NCBI RefSeq assembly: GCF_037893015.1
Contig: NC_133658.1
Span: 637,108,244 to 637,172,243 of the forward strand
Length of the DNA stretch: 64,000 nucleotides
Source: Macrotis lagotis
Taxonomy: Eukaryota; Chordata; Mammalia; Peramelemorphia; Peramelidae
Direction: 5' to 3'
The notes under the pieces were generated by a model, which saw only the letters and a program-made list of their open reading frames with translations, was not told the DNA's origin and did no database searches. Of the stretch, positions 47,991 through 59,149 are shown piece by piece; the stretch's first letter is position 1, and every line of letters begins with the position of its first letter. Both the position numbers and the translations under genes were made by a program.

Positions 47991-48832
47991 AGAAAAAAAG
48001 GTTTTATATGAGTATCTATTCCTTTTGGTACATTTTTTTTCTTTTTTAAAGAACAGATCAAATAAATCACAGTCATTCCAATACTTCCCTAATGGTCTGA
48101 GTTATCCTCTGAACTTCCTTCCAGACTCTTCCATGCATTTTTCTAATATGTTAGTTATGCTATACTTTCTTGTTTCTAATTTTGTTCTGTGTCACTATGG
48201 AGAAAAATTGAACTTTTTTGGATAAAATTTATTAAAAATAATTTTTCTTTGTATTTTGGTCTTAAATTAAATCATCATTTCAATATGTTGAATTAAAAAA
48301 TATTTCATTTACGTCAATAACTTTACCATGCAGTCATTACACATTGCACAAGATATGTCTGAAACCTCTTTTAACTTTTGTAGTTTAGTGTTTGTAGTTT
48401 GTAGTTTAATTGCCAAAGTGTCAATGCTTAGAAAGGTACATTTACTTAAAAGAGGCAAACAAAAACATTTATGACCTTATTTATCTTTCACATTCCACAT
48501 AATTGGATATAAACAATAAGTTAAATGGAAACAAATGGACTGAGAGAATATATTAACTAATAACAGTATAATAGTCATCATATTAGATCTAGATTAAAAC
48601 TCAAAGAGAGAGTGCCATATTCTGGAAGAGGGTATAAAGAGTCCTTGAAACCTATTTGCATAAAAGATTATCTGAATTTAACTTCTATATAGTAAAGAAG
48701 CTTAAGGGGAAAAAAAACTTCACCTTGATTAAAAAAATGAATATTCTTCCAAAGAAAAAATCAATAAGTCATACATTTAAGGTCCTGTCCAGTCATAAAA
48801 AAAATAAGAGCATATTTTGCTATAATTCCATA
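47991..48832. other. unassigned AT-rich sequence
   Basis: No repeat family recognised. The 96-codon plus frame (48656-48946) is lysine-rich and follows from A-rich DNA. Confidence 0.4.
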
Positions 48833-48834
48833 AA

Positions 48835-49610
48835 GAATAAGACCTTGCTCCAATCTGGCAAGCAGCCATTCTTGTATGCAATGCATAAAAACTGTAAGGA
48901 TGGATTCTATACTAACTACGGGGTGCTTACTTTCCTTCCACGATAATTGTCTTAATGCCTGTTTTAATCAGTATTAACTACTAGCAATAACATGCTTTTA
49001 ATTATGTTTTAAACGAGTCCTTTATTGGGCTGTTTTGGGAAGCAAATTAGTCAAAAGGAGCTGTTAATCAAAAACGTGTTACTGGCACAAAATAAATGTT
49101 CATTTAAGGAGCCATTTGAAATAAACCTGGCTCATTGACTCTGACACCCTACAAGGACACGGGGGCCTCCTGAGGATAACTCCTTCAGTACTCTCCGAGA
49201 TACGCCTTGCTGCTCAGAAGTTATAAGTAGAAACATTAAGCAGTTGAGGTCATTCATCAGCTAACTTTTACTACTGTACTCAAGAAAATGAGCCTCCTAG
49301 GAACTTCACAGCAGATCTATTCCTTCATTAGCTAAGTAATATTGAGAGAGATGTTCCTGTCACTGCGAATGGAGAAATCTATTGCAGTGAATTTTAGTGG
49401 TGTCCCTTTTGTCTATGAGCTGTCTTTGCAAATTCCAAGGTATTTAGGCTGAAAAACTAGCATAATTATCTCAGAACATTTTTCGTATATATTCATTTCC
49501 TTTTATTGAATGATCTGGGGGCCAGAATGTACCACCAGGCAAGATTATATATTTCGCATTACAGCAGCAGGCAGATGACTTGGTTCTTCTCACCATTTTC
49601 TTATATTAGG
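48835..49610. promoter_or_regulatory. strongest candidate conserved non-coding island
   Basis: About 0.8 kb without any recognisable repeat. It has several retained CpGs (for example 'aaacgagtcctttattgggc', 'aatcaaaaacgtgttactgg', 'actctccgagatacgccttg', 'gtcactgcgaatggagaaat'). Homeodomain-like TTTAATTATG and TTAATCAG, HOX-like TTTATTG and SOX-like ATTGT words are dense. No open frame runs through it. This texture is typical of deeply conserved developmental enhancers in gene-poor DNA. Function is inference; alignment is needed. Confidence 0.45.
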
Positions 49611-49985
49611 AAGATGCAAATGGAAATAGAATTTTGGTGAAGCCTTGAAAACAATAGTATTTCTGGTTGTATTTTTCTTAATTTTAAAATGACAACACAA
49701 AAACAAAATTTACCAACAGATTTCTTGTCCTGGAAGAAACCCTGGTTTTAAATCTTGATCCATTTGTCCTTTAAAACTTCAATCTGCAATCTCCTCTAAT
49801 TTTAAAATAAATTCTAAACATTCCTATCTATAAGCTAAATCTAACTCTAGCTTCATTTATTACTGTTTCTGAAATGACACAGGGCAAGTGATAATTTCTT
49901 TGGACCTCCAGTTCTTCATCTGTTAGTTCTTCCCTATGCTTCCTGCATTACTTTATTCAACATTTTTCATCAAGTGTAACACTGG
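49611..49985. other. unassigned sequence
   Basis: Nothing recognised. Confidence 0.4.
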
Positions 49986-49987
49986 TA

Positions 49988-50216
49988 CCCCATTTTGGAT
50001 TTTCTTGGCAGAAATGCTGGAGTGTTTTATCATTTCCTTCTCCAGCTCTTTATATAGCTAAGGAAACTGAGGCAAACAGGGTTAAGTGACTTGCACAGGG
50101 TCACATAGCTAACAATAACATTTTTAAATCAGGTAGAACATAATCTGATACCAGATCTGAACTCAAGAAAAGGAGTCTTGCTGACTTCAGATCCAGGTCT
50201 TTTATCTACACTTTAT
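49988..50216 (-). mobile_element. MAR1-like CORE-SINE
   Basis: Minus strand: tail 'attttggattttcttggcag' and 'ttatcatttccttctccagc', CORE 'taaggaaactgaggcaaaca' and 'gcacagggtcacatagctaa', head region 'agatccaggtcttttatcta'. A small insertion or duplication sits near 50120-50165. Confidence 0.8.
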
Positions 50217-50675
50217 TCTTGAAGCATTTATTAATTGTTTACTAGTGTGCTATCTACCATAGCCATAAAAGAAGAGGGTCCATGCTCTGAAGGAGTTCTC
50301 AATTATATGATATTGTAGTCCTAGTGTATTCCCTACCTTTTTCCTTGTATATTTCACTAGTTTTTCTGCCCTTAGCTAAGTTTACCTATCATATTCAAAA
50401 TAATTTTTCCCATTGTAGATCTCTACATTTCTCCTTTCTTTCAAACTCTCCAAGGGGTCAACATTGTCTCGGGAAAATACAAACTTCCAGGCCTGACATT
50501 TAAATCCACCTTTCCAATACCTAATTAAGCTATCTCTATCCATGCATATAATTCATAGAACTCTCTTCATCTCTGTTATGCATTTACATTTTCATTTGTG
50601 TTATTTTAGGGCTTTATAGACTAGTCAGAGTAGATAGATTTCCAGGTCCAAAGTTTGGGTTACCTTCTACCATAT
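50217..50675. other. unassigned sequence, possibly L2
   Basis: 50220-50310 holds another patch of the unnamed old motif. 50435-50500 ('ctccaaggggtcaacattgt', 'caggcctgacatttaaatcc') may be an L2 scrap. Confidence 0.35.
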
Positions 50676-50679
50676 CTTT

Positions 50680-51345
50680 ATTTTCCAATCATTATTACAT
50701 TTCTCATCCTTTGATCAGATTTTTATTTCTTCTAACATTGACTATTGCAATGACCTTTCTGCTTTAAATCCTTCCAATCCACAACTTCAAATACCTGCTG
50801 ATATTTTTGAAGAGCAGTTTTGTCCATGTTGTTCTCCTCCTCAGAAGCTCTGATAAGTTCTTATTGCTTCTAGAAAACAAATGAACAAAATAAACAAAAC
50901 TTAGATAGTTGGCTTATCAGACTTTACAATCTTGGTTTTATACAGTCTTCCTTTCTAGATTTGCTGCATATTATTTTCCTACATGTCCTCTACCTTCCAG
51001 AAAAACAAGCCTTCTTGCTATATCTCACTTAGGAAAATCTAGTACAATCTCCATGCTTTTGCAGATTCATCTCTCTCTTCTTTTCTGCTCATGGAATCAA
51101 TTGACTCCTTGAATGGTTAAGTCTTTAACAACTTTTCTGATGATCTCAGTTACTAAGACCCACTTACACATTTCTTTTATTCTTAGATGTATACATGTAT
51201 ATATTTCTTAATGTTAGGATGTATTCCTTTAATAGAATGTAAGAGACTTGAGGTGGAGAATACAGATGATGTTCTTTATTTGTGTTTCTCCATGTATCTC
51301 ATGAGGCTAGCATGTAATAGACTCAATTAGAGTTTGCTAGATGGA
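50680..51345 (+). repeat. L2 LINE, ORF C terminus to 3' end
   Basis: 'cattgactattgcaatgacc' corresponds to the L2 'DYCN' block. It is followed by 'ggcttatcagactttacaat', 'catgcttttgcagattcatc', 'atagaatgtaagagacttga' and 'atgtaatagactcaattaga', in L2 order. The 67-codon frame 50909-51112 is a relic. Confidence 0.8.
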
Positions 51346-51378
51346 TAAATGGGATAAATTCCCACTCATCTTCATTTG

Positions 51379-51509
51379 TATTTTTTTTTAGTTTTTGCTA
51401 GGCAATGGGATTTAAGTGGCTTGTCCAAGGCCATAGCTAGGTAATTATTAAATGTCTGAGGCTGGATTTGAACTCAGGTATTCCTGACTCTTCTGTGCCC
51501 TAGACACCA
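51379..51509 (-). mobile_element. tRNA-derived marsupial-type SINE with perfect 12-bp TSD
   Basis: Minus strand copy with 'tttgctaggcaatgggattt', 'ggccatagctaggtaattat' and 'ggatttgaactcaggtattc'. A deletion removes part of the head. Flanks 51367-51378 and 51510-51521 are both 'catcttcatttg'. Confidence 0.9.
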
Positions 51510-51524
51510 CATCTTCATTTGCTT

Positions 51525-51800
51525 TAAAAAAAAGAAATCTTTCTTTCCTTTAAGGTTCATTCTGATATTTCTTCATCTGGAAATTCATTTATCATTTTGG
51601 AAATGATCTCACATGTCTCCTAATATCCTTTTTGTTCTTTTGCAGTGAATTATCAGAAGTAATTTTATTTTGCTTTAACTAGAGTACATAGCCTATCACA
51701 CCTACTCCATTATAACTCATTAAGGACAGTTTTTTTCCCTAGTTCCTAGGAAGAAATTTACTCATAACAGGTGTTTAATAAATACTAATTCAGCATAAAA
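51525..51800 (+). repeat. L2-type LINE 3' end
   Basis: 'taactcattaaggacagttt', 'cctagttcctaggaagaaat' and 'ataacaggtgtttaataaat' give an L2-like terminus. Confidence 0.55.
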
Positions 51801-51940
51801 GTATATTACATATTTTGTTACCTTCTCAGTATATTGATTCATATTAAACTATCAAACTTCTAGACACATCTTTATGAAGCTGATTTTTTTGTAATATTGT
51901 ATTAAATCTTTATAAATTTCCTCTTTTTACATTAAGTATT
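51801..51940. other. unassigned sequence
   Basis: Nothing recognised. Confidence 0.35.
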
Positions 51941-51944
51941 CAAG

Positions 51945-52620
51945 AGATCCAGAAGATTTGGAATCCTGAATGTGTCCACATTTTGTTAGGTATCATTCCC
52001 TGTTTTGTGTCATCTATACATCTTTATCTAAATCACATATAAAAGAGCTTAATGGTATGGACCCAGAAAGGAGTCCTTGATAACTCTCTGAGATACTTCT
52101 TCCAAGTTGACATCATTAGTGAAAGAACATTGCATCCTGCCATTAAGCTAGTTTCTAAACTCCTGCGTGATCTAAAATTATCTACATGCTCAACTAGTTA
52201 ATAATTCCCTATCTTTTCCACAAGAATAGTGTCATAGATGGGCAGCTAATTGGCACAGCAGATTAAGCACCATCCCTGAGGTTAGAAGGATCTTAGTTCA
52301 TATCTAGTTTTAAATGCTTACTAGCTGAGCAAGGTAAGTCACTTAAACCAAATTACCTCAAGATACAAATTGTCTGAGAGATTTTGGAAAATGTCTCCTT
52401 AGAATTTTGAATCAACTATACCATCAAGTTTTTTTGGTATCAACTAGTTTTGATGAAGCTTTTCTGCCTCTTTGTGATTACTGCATCCTAGGCAACAATA
52501 TCTTTAATAATATGTCCTAGAATTTTTCCAGAAACCAAACTCAAGTTCCTTGGTGTATAGTTTGTAGATTTAATTCTCAAGTTCATGTCCTCTACAGAGT
52601 CTTCACTCTGTTACTTTATC
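51945..52620 (-). repeat. CR1/L3-clade LINE reverse-transcriptase remnant, split by a SINE
   Basis: Minus strand. Blocks in order: 'ttgtgtcatctatacatctt', 'agaaaggagtccttgataac', 'ttccaagttgacatcattag', then (after the SINE) 'atcaactataccatcaagtt', 'aatatgtcctagaatttttc' and 'ttggtgtatagtttgtagat'. Translated on the minus strand across the SINE, the relic resembles the CR1 'VDIVYLDFSKAFD' reverse-transcriptase block with its stretch before 'VSHSIL'. All frames are broken. Confidence 0.75.
52237..52372 (+). mobile_element. tRNA-derived marsupial-type SINE inside a CR1/L3 LINE
   Basis: 'gatgggcagctaattggcac', 'tagttcatatctagttttaa', 'gcaaggtaagtcacttaaac' and 'caaattacctcaagata'. Diverged plus-strand copy lying within the CR1 reverse-transcriptase region, so it is younger than the CR1. 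Confidence 0.75.
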
Positions 52621-53035
52621 CAATTTATACCATTCTTCTAATGCTACATTCTTTAGGACTTATACATTCAGGTTGCATCATAGTTAAAATATGCAAGTTT
52701 ATTTGCTATTGCTTTTGTACATATGTTTATCTAGTCTTCCAAATCAAACTGGAACTGATTGGAAAGTAGGAACTCCTTCTATTTTATTAACTGGAGAAGG
52801 TAAGGGAGAGGGCAAGGGAAAGAAAGACAAGTTTCCCATAGCATTACAGGGTAAGGATTCTGAAAAGAGTGAATATTCAATAAATATTTTTTTGCTTTCT
52901 GAAATCCACAAATTCAATTGCACAAATATTTATTAAACACCTCCTAAGAACAATGTAATGTGCTTGATGTTAGGGATTTAAAATGATTATGAAAAATTTC
53001 AGAAGGCAATCCTAGATCACCAAGAAACAACAGAT
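52621..53035. other. unassigned sequence
   Basis: No gene. About 52920-52990 ('aatatttattaaacacctcc ... gcttgatgttagggatttaa') is another patch of the unnamed old mammalian motif. Confidence 0.4.
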
Positions 53036-53039
53036 TTAA

Positions 53040-53192
53040 TAATAATATCCATAGATGAATTATCTTTATGATCTTACTAGGCTACTTACTATAGGGAACT
53101 AAGGAGATAAGATGATTTGCCTTAGTACCTGTAGACATTAAATATCAGAGGTTGGATTTAAATCTGGGTTCACTTCAATAGCAGAAAAGAAA
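53040..53192 (-). repeat. MIR-class SINE fragment
   Basis: Minus strand 'gggaactaaggagataagat', 'gatttgccttagtacctgta' and 'ggttggatttaaatctgggt'. Confidence 0.55.
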
Positions 53193-53267
53193 CCCTAATT
53201 CCACTTGGTGCTTCCATTTATACTCATTTTACCATGTCATCTCATTGGTGTCATCTTTTTCTTCCTA

Positions 53268-53331
53268 TGAAATTATATATATATATAATATAATATATAT
53301 ATATATATTATATATATATATGTATATATAT
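53268..53331. repeat. (AT)n microsatellite
   Basis: Imperfect TATA/ATAT alternation. Confidence 0.95.
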
Positions 53332-53578
53332 GTTCATTCATTTCAGTCATGTATGACTTTTTGTGACCCTGTTTGAGATTTTTCTGGGCAAATATATTAG
53401 AGTATTATCTTTTTTAAATTTTCATCTTACAGATGAGGAAGTTGAGACAAACAGGGTCAAATGACTTACCCAGGGTCACACAGCTAGGAAGCATCTAAGA
53501 CTAGATTTGAACTCAGGTTTTCCTGATTCTAAGTTTGGTGCTCTATCTACTGTATCACCTAACTCCCTCTATTTACAG
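53332..53578 (-). mobile_element. MAR1-like CORE-SINE, near full length
   Basis: Minus strand: tail 'cagtcatgtatgactttttg' and 'gtgaccctgtttgagatttt', CORE 'acagatgaggaagttgagac' and 'ttacccagggtcacacagct', head 'agatttgaactcaggttttc' and 'tgctctatctactgtatcac'. It is flanked directly by a TA repeat. Confidence 0.9.
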
Positions 53579-53639
53579 ATTATTCCTACTATGAGGTCTC
53601 TACTAACAAATATTAATAAAGTAATCTCATATGTAGTGT

Positions 53640-53781
53640 TTCAAATCTGTAGCATCATATTCTCTACTTAAAAAAATAATAGAAATATATTTTCTCTCTG
53701 TCCTACCCAATCCACATTTGAAGAAAAATTAAAAATTTTCTTGTAATAAAAGTGCATAGTCAGAAAAAAATCCCTCAATAG

Positions 53782-53824
<43 letters not shown>

Positions 53825-54370
53825 CCTATCTTCTAATTTTGTACCTTAAATCTATTACTTTATAAAAGATAACATTTTTCCTCATCAGTAGTCTGGAATC
53901 ATGAATGCTCATTGATCTTAGTTCTTGCAACTTTCACAGTTGTTTTTAATAATAGTTTTATTGAATAATTTTTCCACTTAATTCTTTTCCTTTACTGTAT
54001 CATTTTATAGAAGTTGTCAAAATTGTACATTTCAATGATTACTGATATTATAGTATAAATTATTTGTCTAGTTTTGTTCACTTCACTCTGCCTCAATTCA
54101 TGTAAGTCCTTTTATGTCTTTCTGAAATCAATGATTTTCCATTCCTTGTACTATATACCACAAATCTTTAAGCCTTCTTAGTTGTTAGACTTATTAGTTC
54201 TCACTTGTTACTACCTTAAAAAGAACTACTATATTTACATATGTATATGTATGCGTGCATGTCTCTGTGTGGCTGTGTGTGTATATGTGTATTTATATGA
54301 ATGACCTTTTCCCCTTTATGTGATTTTTTGGGGAATAGATTTAGCAGTGTTATTTCTGTTGTCTCCTTTG
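53640..54370 (-). repeat. L1 LINE fragment interrupted by a (CTAT)n repeat
   Basis: Minus strand. 53690-53780 resembles L1 3'UTR. After the tetranucleotide repeat come 'tttgttcacttcactctgcc', 'caattcatgtaagtcctttt' and 'ttttggggaatagatttagc', in the order of L1 3'UTR to ORF2 C terminus. Confidence 0.7.
53781..53830. repeat. (CTAT)n tetranucleotide microsatellite
   Basis: Eleven or twelve units, one late C for T change. Confidence 0.98.
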
Positions 54371-54757
54371 GCACTCATACACTGTGTTTGGGGGAATATG
54401 TTGAAGGAGAATAGTAAGATATTTCTATGTTCTGGAATGAACAAAGATGGTGTCAATGCTCGTGAAAGGGATTTTTTCGCTTATGCTTCACAGTTGGCAT
54501 TCAATAAATATTCAGTAATTAATAGATTATGAAGGACAATTAAGTTTTAAAGTACTGCAATATTATGTATGGAATCTGACTATCGATTTTATTGACATTT
54601 TGTATTCTGCCATCACAATTCAATCGAGGAAAACTGATGTCAATGATAAATTTTTATAAGTTTAAGTCAGCATTAACATTAGCTGAAGATGTCATGCCAA
54701 CATGGTGAAGGACCTCACCAGAATAGACAACTTATTATAATAACAGATGACATTTAT
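54371..54757. other. unassigned sequence
   Basis: Nothing recognised. The 70-codon frame 54320-54532 is partly L1. Confidence 0.4.
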
Positions 54758-54759
54758 TT

Positions 54760-54966
54760 ACCACCACGAAGTAATTAACTACACTTTACATAATTTCTTA
54801 AGTACTCATAGTAGACCCAACCAACAGGTACCACAGAAATCTTATCCTTTCCAAGATAAGAAATCTAAGGTTCAGGTTGATGTAAGATGATAAAACAGAA
54901 TGTATAGGATTCAAATCTTTTGAATCCAAGACCAAATCTTCATGTCAACTGTAATATTCTATCTCA
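54760..54966 (-). repeat. MIR-class SINE
   Basis: Minus strand 'atgacatttatttaccacca', 'cctttccaagataagaaatc', 'aggttcaggttgatgtaaga' and 'ttcaaatcttttgaatccaa'. Old. Confidence 0.55.
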
Positions 54967-55099
54967 TCTTAAACATATTTTAAAATTGTGGATGCTCCTC
55001 AGACATGTTAAATATAAAAAATTATTTATGATGCATTGTTTTGGATATTCCCTCCAATGGTACAAATTGCAACTGATCAATGACTTGATTTGACCCTTT

Positions 55100-55316
55100 A
55101 GTTAAAGGTCACAGAATCCTATATATAAAGCTGGAAGAGACTTCAGAGGTCATCTAGGCCATTCTTAAATTTACATATGAGGAGACCGATGGTATTTAAG
55201 AGTTTTTTCCTCAAATCCTCTAAGTCAGATAGTAATGTCAGATTTGGAATTTGAATTCAAGTTCTTGGATTCAGAGTCAGCAAACTTTTCATTGTACCAT
55301 GTTGACTGCTTTTCCC
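55100..55316 (-). repeat. MIR/THER-type repeat
   Basis: 'agctggaagagacttcagag', 'gtcatctaggccattcttaa', 'acatatgaggagaccgatgg' and 'ttggaatttgaattcaagtt' read as the minus-strand 'gagaccttagaggtcatctag'-type repeat. Confidence 0.6.
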
Positions 55317-55634
55317 TACACTCACCAATTTTCCTTTGAAAACCCCATGGGCCAGAGACCTTCCTTATTTATCTGTATCATCCCTTGCCCTCTCTGTGTG
55401 ACTAACAAATTTTTCCTATATCTTCTCCCCTAAATCCCATTCTTCACCCCATCAGTCAATTGTAATGATAGGGCAGGCAAGTAGTCTAATTAAAATTGAA
55501 AAATATCTTGAGGGAAAAACAGTCAGCTTAATATTGAGTCAAACCAAACTTCTACCTCTGACCTTCACCATCCCTAGTTACCTACCTTAAAAAGCAAAAG
55601 AACTAGAATCCAAAGGTCTAGAGAGATGAGGTTT
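55317..55634. other. unassigned sequence
   Basis: Nothing recognised. Confidence 0.4.
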
Positions 55635-55636
55635 AC

Positions 55637-55680
55637 TAATTAATGATGATAATTGCATTAATATCTATCATCATTAATTA
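55637..55680. repeat. perfect 15-bp inverted repeat (hairpin)
   Basis: 'taattaatgatgata' at 55637-55651 and its exact reverse complement at 55666-55680, separated by a 14-base spacer. The arms contain TAATTA/ATTAAT homeodomain-type cores. No transposon ends are recognised around it. Confidence 0.9.
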
Positions 55681-56760
55681 AATGACTTGAAACTTTCAAT
55701 TATGACAAAAACCTCTCTAGTATATGAAATGAATTACAATTTTAAAATTTATACTAGTTTTCCACTTTTGAAACATTATAATCTTTAAAATGAAATTCAG
55801 TATGTTTCAACATTTGATTAGTAATGTAGGTCTCAAATAAGATTAGGGATTTACTTTTTGAATAATCTTTCAGAGCTTCTTTTTCTACTCCATCTCTTGG
55901 ATTCAGGGTTATATTAGTGCCTTTCTAATCTTCATCAACAAGCCACAGTAAAAGGTTACTTATGACCCCACTGACTAGGAGAAATATTTTCCTGTTTCCA
56001 GTCAGCAATGAACCACAGTCTGTCTTCCTTGAATTTCTGGAAGTACAGAAATGTGATCATGGAGATATAAAGTAATTATCAACCTCTCTGCCTGTATCAT
56101 CTGACACTTTATTTCAATCAATTTTTAGGGCAACTTTTTTCCCCCTTCATTTTAAGCTTTCATCAAACTCACTTTTCCTTTGTTGTGGGTCTCTGGGCAA
56201 AGACAATTTATTCTGAGGGTAGAAGATGTACAAGGCCAACAACTGAAAAGAAGTAAATTTCCAATCTGAACCACCCAGCCCCCCACATTAGGAGCCAAAT
56301 TGGAAAGAAACTTATTTTGAGGTCCGGAATGTTGAAATTGCTGTTTTATTTTTTCACATTTGAGCTTTTCTGCCCTTCAGGAGGTCATTCAGAATAGAAC
56401 CAGATGTTGTGGAAATTCTTCTTTGGAAACCTTTAGAAGGAGCTTTCCAGACCAAGTATTTTCATCCCAAAGTTGTTGGATCATTTGAATCAACTTCAGA
56501 TAATTATACACACTTTAGATGCTGACCAAAACCAAACTAAAATCTCAGATATGAGATTCTCCCACAAGGGTGAAAGGCAAAAGAAAAATAAGTGATGGTG
56601 GCAATATACTGTGAACTATTTCATTTTCAAGGTGTTCTGTTTTATATGGAAAGTTGGATGAATTTACCTATCCTTTATCATATCTAGGACATTAAAGATT
56701 TGTCTTTCTATAATGATTTTCTAGTCTAAAAAGGTCATCTTATGATCTTTAATAAGGCCA
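55681..56760. other. unassigned 1.1-kb stretch
   Basis: No repeat recognised. 56150-56530 is moderately balanced in composition and could be weakly conserved non-coding DNA, but has no distinctive motif cluster. Confidence 0.4.
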
Positions 56761-56764
56761 AATA

Positions 56765-57178
56765 TAAAAAAACAACATGAGTTCAAAAACAAAATCATAA
56801 CTACAAAATGTGCAAGATGTGCCCAGATAACATTTCATCTGAGAAATATATGAGTTTAGAATAGATTGCATTCAGTATAGAAATCCCAGGGAGACTGCAT
56901 TTGAGGCACTGTGCTCCATTTTGTGTTCCATATTTTATGAAGGATACTGGGAAACCAAAAGCATAATCTAAATGGGGAAAGGTAAGTCTCAAGGTAATGC
57001 CATATGATGATAGACTGAAGAAAAGGGAATGTTTAGTTTTCAGAAAAGAATATTTAGATGGGAAATGATTCTATAGTTAACTTCAAGTATTGAAGTGCAC
57101 TCTTGTAAAATAGAGATACTTGTTCTGATAGACTTCAGAGAGCAAAACTAGGAAAAATAGACAAAAATTACAAAAAGA
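56765..57178 (+). repeat. CR1/L3-type LINE remnant
   Basis: 'ctccattttgtgttccatat', 'gatagactgaagaaaaggga', 'aatgattctatagttaactt' and 'caagtattgaagtgcactct' follow the plus-strand 3' region of CR1/L3 ('gaagagaaggct ... tcttcaagtatttgaag'). Confidence 0.55.
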
Positions 57179-57209
57179 GTTTTGGTTTCCACTCTCAAAT
57201 TTTATAAAA

Positions 57210-57427
57210 ATTGTTTTTAAATCATGTCTGACTAATTGTGACCCCATTTAGAGTTTTCTTAGCTGGAGATTTTTTTGCCATTTCCTTCTCCAGATAAACT
57301 GGGACAAATAGGATTAATTGATTTTTCTAGGGTAACAGTTAAGATGAAGACAGATTTGAACTCATAAGAATGAGTCTTCCTGATCCCAAGTCCAGTACTG
57401 CATCCACTATGCCATCTAGCTGCTTAA
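57210..57427 (-). mobile_element. MAR1-like CORE-SINE, near full length
   Basis: Minus strand: tail 'aatcatgtctgactaattgt' and 'gaccccatttagagttttct', 'ttgccatttccttctccaga', then head 'cagatttgaactcataagaa' and 'atccactatgccatctagct'. Confidence 0.85.
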
Positions 57428-57985
57428 ATAAGAAATAGACTACTTTGGGAAATAATATACTCCTTGTCACTAGAGGAGTTCAAGTTAAAAAAAATTACTG
57501 ACTTGTGAAAAAATTGCAAAGAGAATTTTTGGTCAAATACTATTAGGGACCTGGCTTCTGAAATGCTTTCTAAACTAGAGATTCTATGATTTTCTGGGTT
57601 TGATGATAAGCTAGTACTGAGTCAATCATAAGCTTTTATATTACATCTTGTGAGGTGACATGCATTTTTTGAGATAGGTTCAGGAAGCAGTTTTGATATT
57701 TAACAACATTTTTCTGTGATACTTTTCTATGTCCAGACCTATTATTGATTGAATGACACTAATTAGTCTAATAAATATTAAACCAAAGAGATTGTTATTT
57801 TTCTCCCATAATCAATAATACGACCTAAGATACTTGAGGGAAGGAAGTGTCAAGTGACCTTGATACAATCAGCATCTAGCCCTATTATATAAGCTAATTA
57901 TCCTAAATTTTAATATTGATGCCAAGTTTTTAGGTGTTTCAGTATGATGTTATTCAAAATCTCAAAAAGAAGCCATTGGTTCTCA
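57428..57985. other. unassigned sequence
   Basis: Nothing recognised. Confidence 0.4.
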
Positions 57986-57989
57986 ATTG

Positions 57990-59110
57990 GGACAGAGTCA
58001 AGATGGCAGAGCAATAGTTGTAACTCTCTCAAACTCTCAAACCACTCCAAATGCATTTAAATAATGACTCTAAAATATTCTAGAGTGGCAGAACCCACAA
58101 AAAGATCAGAATGAAACAATTTTGCAGCTCAAGACAACTTAGAAGATCTGCTGGAGGATCCAAGTGCACCAGGGTGAACTGACCACCAGAACAAACTGAC
58201 CGTAGAGTCCAGGAGCAGAAAACAGGTGACTATAGCAGCCCAGAGACTGCCAAGGACAACTTGGAAGGTCAGCAGGACCAGATGGCTGCACCAAGGTGAG
58301 AATGGGGCACAGTCCAGAGCAGGGTTCAGTAGGGTAGACCCAAGCCCAGCTGACCAGGAGCTGAACTCAGGAGCCATTGAATCAATAGCAGGAGATGTTT
58401 GCAGAGTTCTCAATCCATAGACAGTAAGGAGATCAGAAGAATATTACTGGCATCTCTTTGCCATCACTGAGGCAGGACTCTGTTACACTGCCCATACTCA
58501 GATCTCGGTGACAGTCTAGAACCCCAGTCCCAGGAAAAGGAGCAGAAGTACAGGACAGCTTACTGCCACAATAGAGCAGGGACCTTCTCCCAGTTCCAGG
58601 ATAGAAAGGAGTGCTTGCAGCCACCCATAAAACAGAGAAGAGTTCAAAAGAGTAGTCATTTTCTTAGATCATAAGACCTTGAAAGATAGGAAAACTTACA
58701 GGTCTCTAGAAGTATCTCTGTAAACAGCTGAAAAAATCCCCCCAAATCTTGGGATACTATGTCGTCTACCCATAAGCAGAGCCTTATCTTAATAGTTAAA
58801 ATGAAACCATAATCTGGTAAACTGAGAAAACAACAGGAGAAAAAATATGACCATAGACAATTACTATGGTCATAAGGAAAATCAAAAAACACACTTAGAA
58901 GAAGATAACAAAGTCAAAGCTTCTATAGCCAAGCCTCCAAGAAAAAAATAAATTTATCTCAGGTCATGGAAGAGCTCAGAAAACATTTTGAAAATCAAGT
59001 ATTGGAAGTAGAAGGAAAAATGGGAAGAGAATTGAGAGTGAGGCAGGACAACCATGAAAACCAAGTCAGCTATATGGTGAAGGAGATACCCCCCCAAAAA
59101 AAGATAATTC
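57990..59110 (+). mobile_element. L1 LINE 5'UTR and start of ORF1 (decayed)
   Basis: Starts with 'gggacagagtcaagatggca', the L1-type 5' motif with 'aagatggc'. The GC-richer 5'UTR runs to about 58840. The ORF1 coiled-coil start is recognisable from 'gaccatagacaattactatg' through 'acacttagaagaagataaca', 'caggtcatggaagagctcag' and 'aaaacattttgaaaatcaag'. It parallels the HAL1-like element at 61440-61570 ('gaaaatcaaatgagggagat'). Stops break all frames. An L1-derived inverted repeat (58847-58856 / 58864-58873) sits at the ORF1 start. Confidence 0.8.
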
Positions 59111-59149
59111 TGAGTTTTGTTGAGTAGTTGATTCTTGGCTGTAATCCAA

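Noticed and set aside
58129..58624. Open frames of 63-94 codons on both strands
   Set aside because: They lie in the L1 5'UTR and have no protein similarity that I can see.
58847..58873. Perfect 10-bp inverted repeat as a regulatory hairpin
   Set aside because: It coincides with the start of L1 ORF1, where a similar sequence occurs in related L1s, so it is explained by the element.
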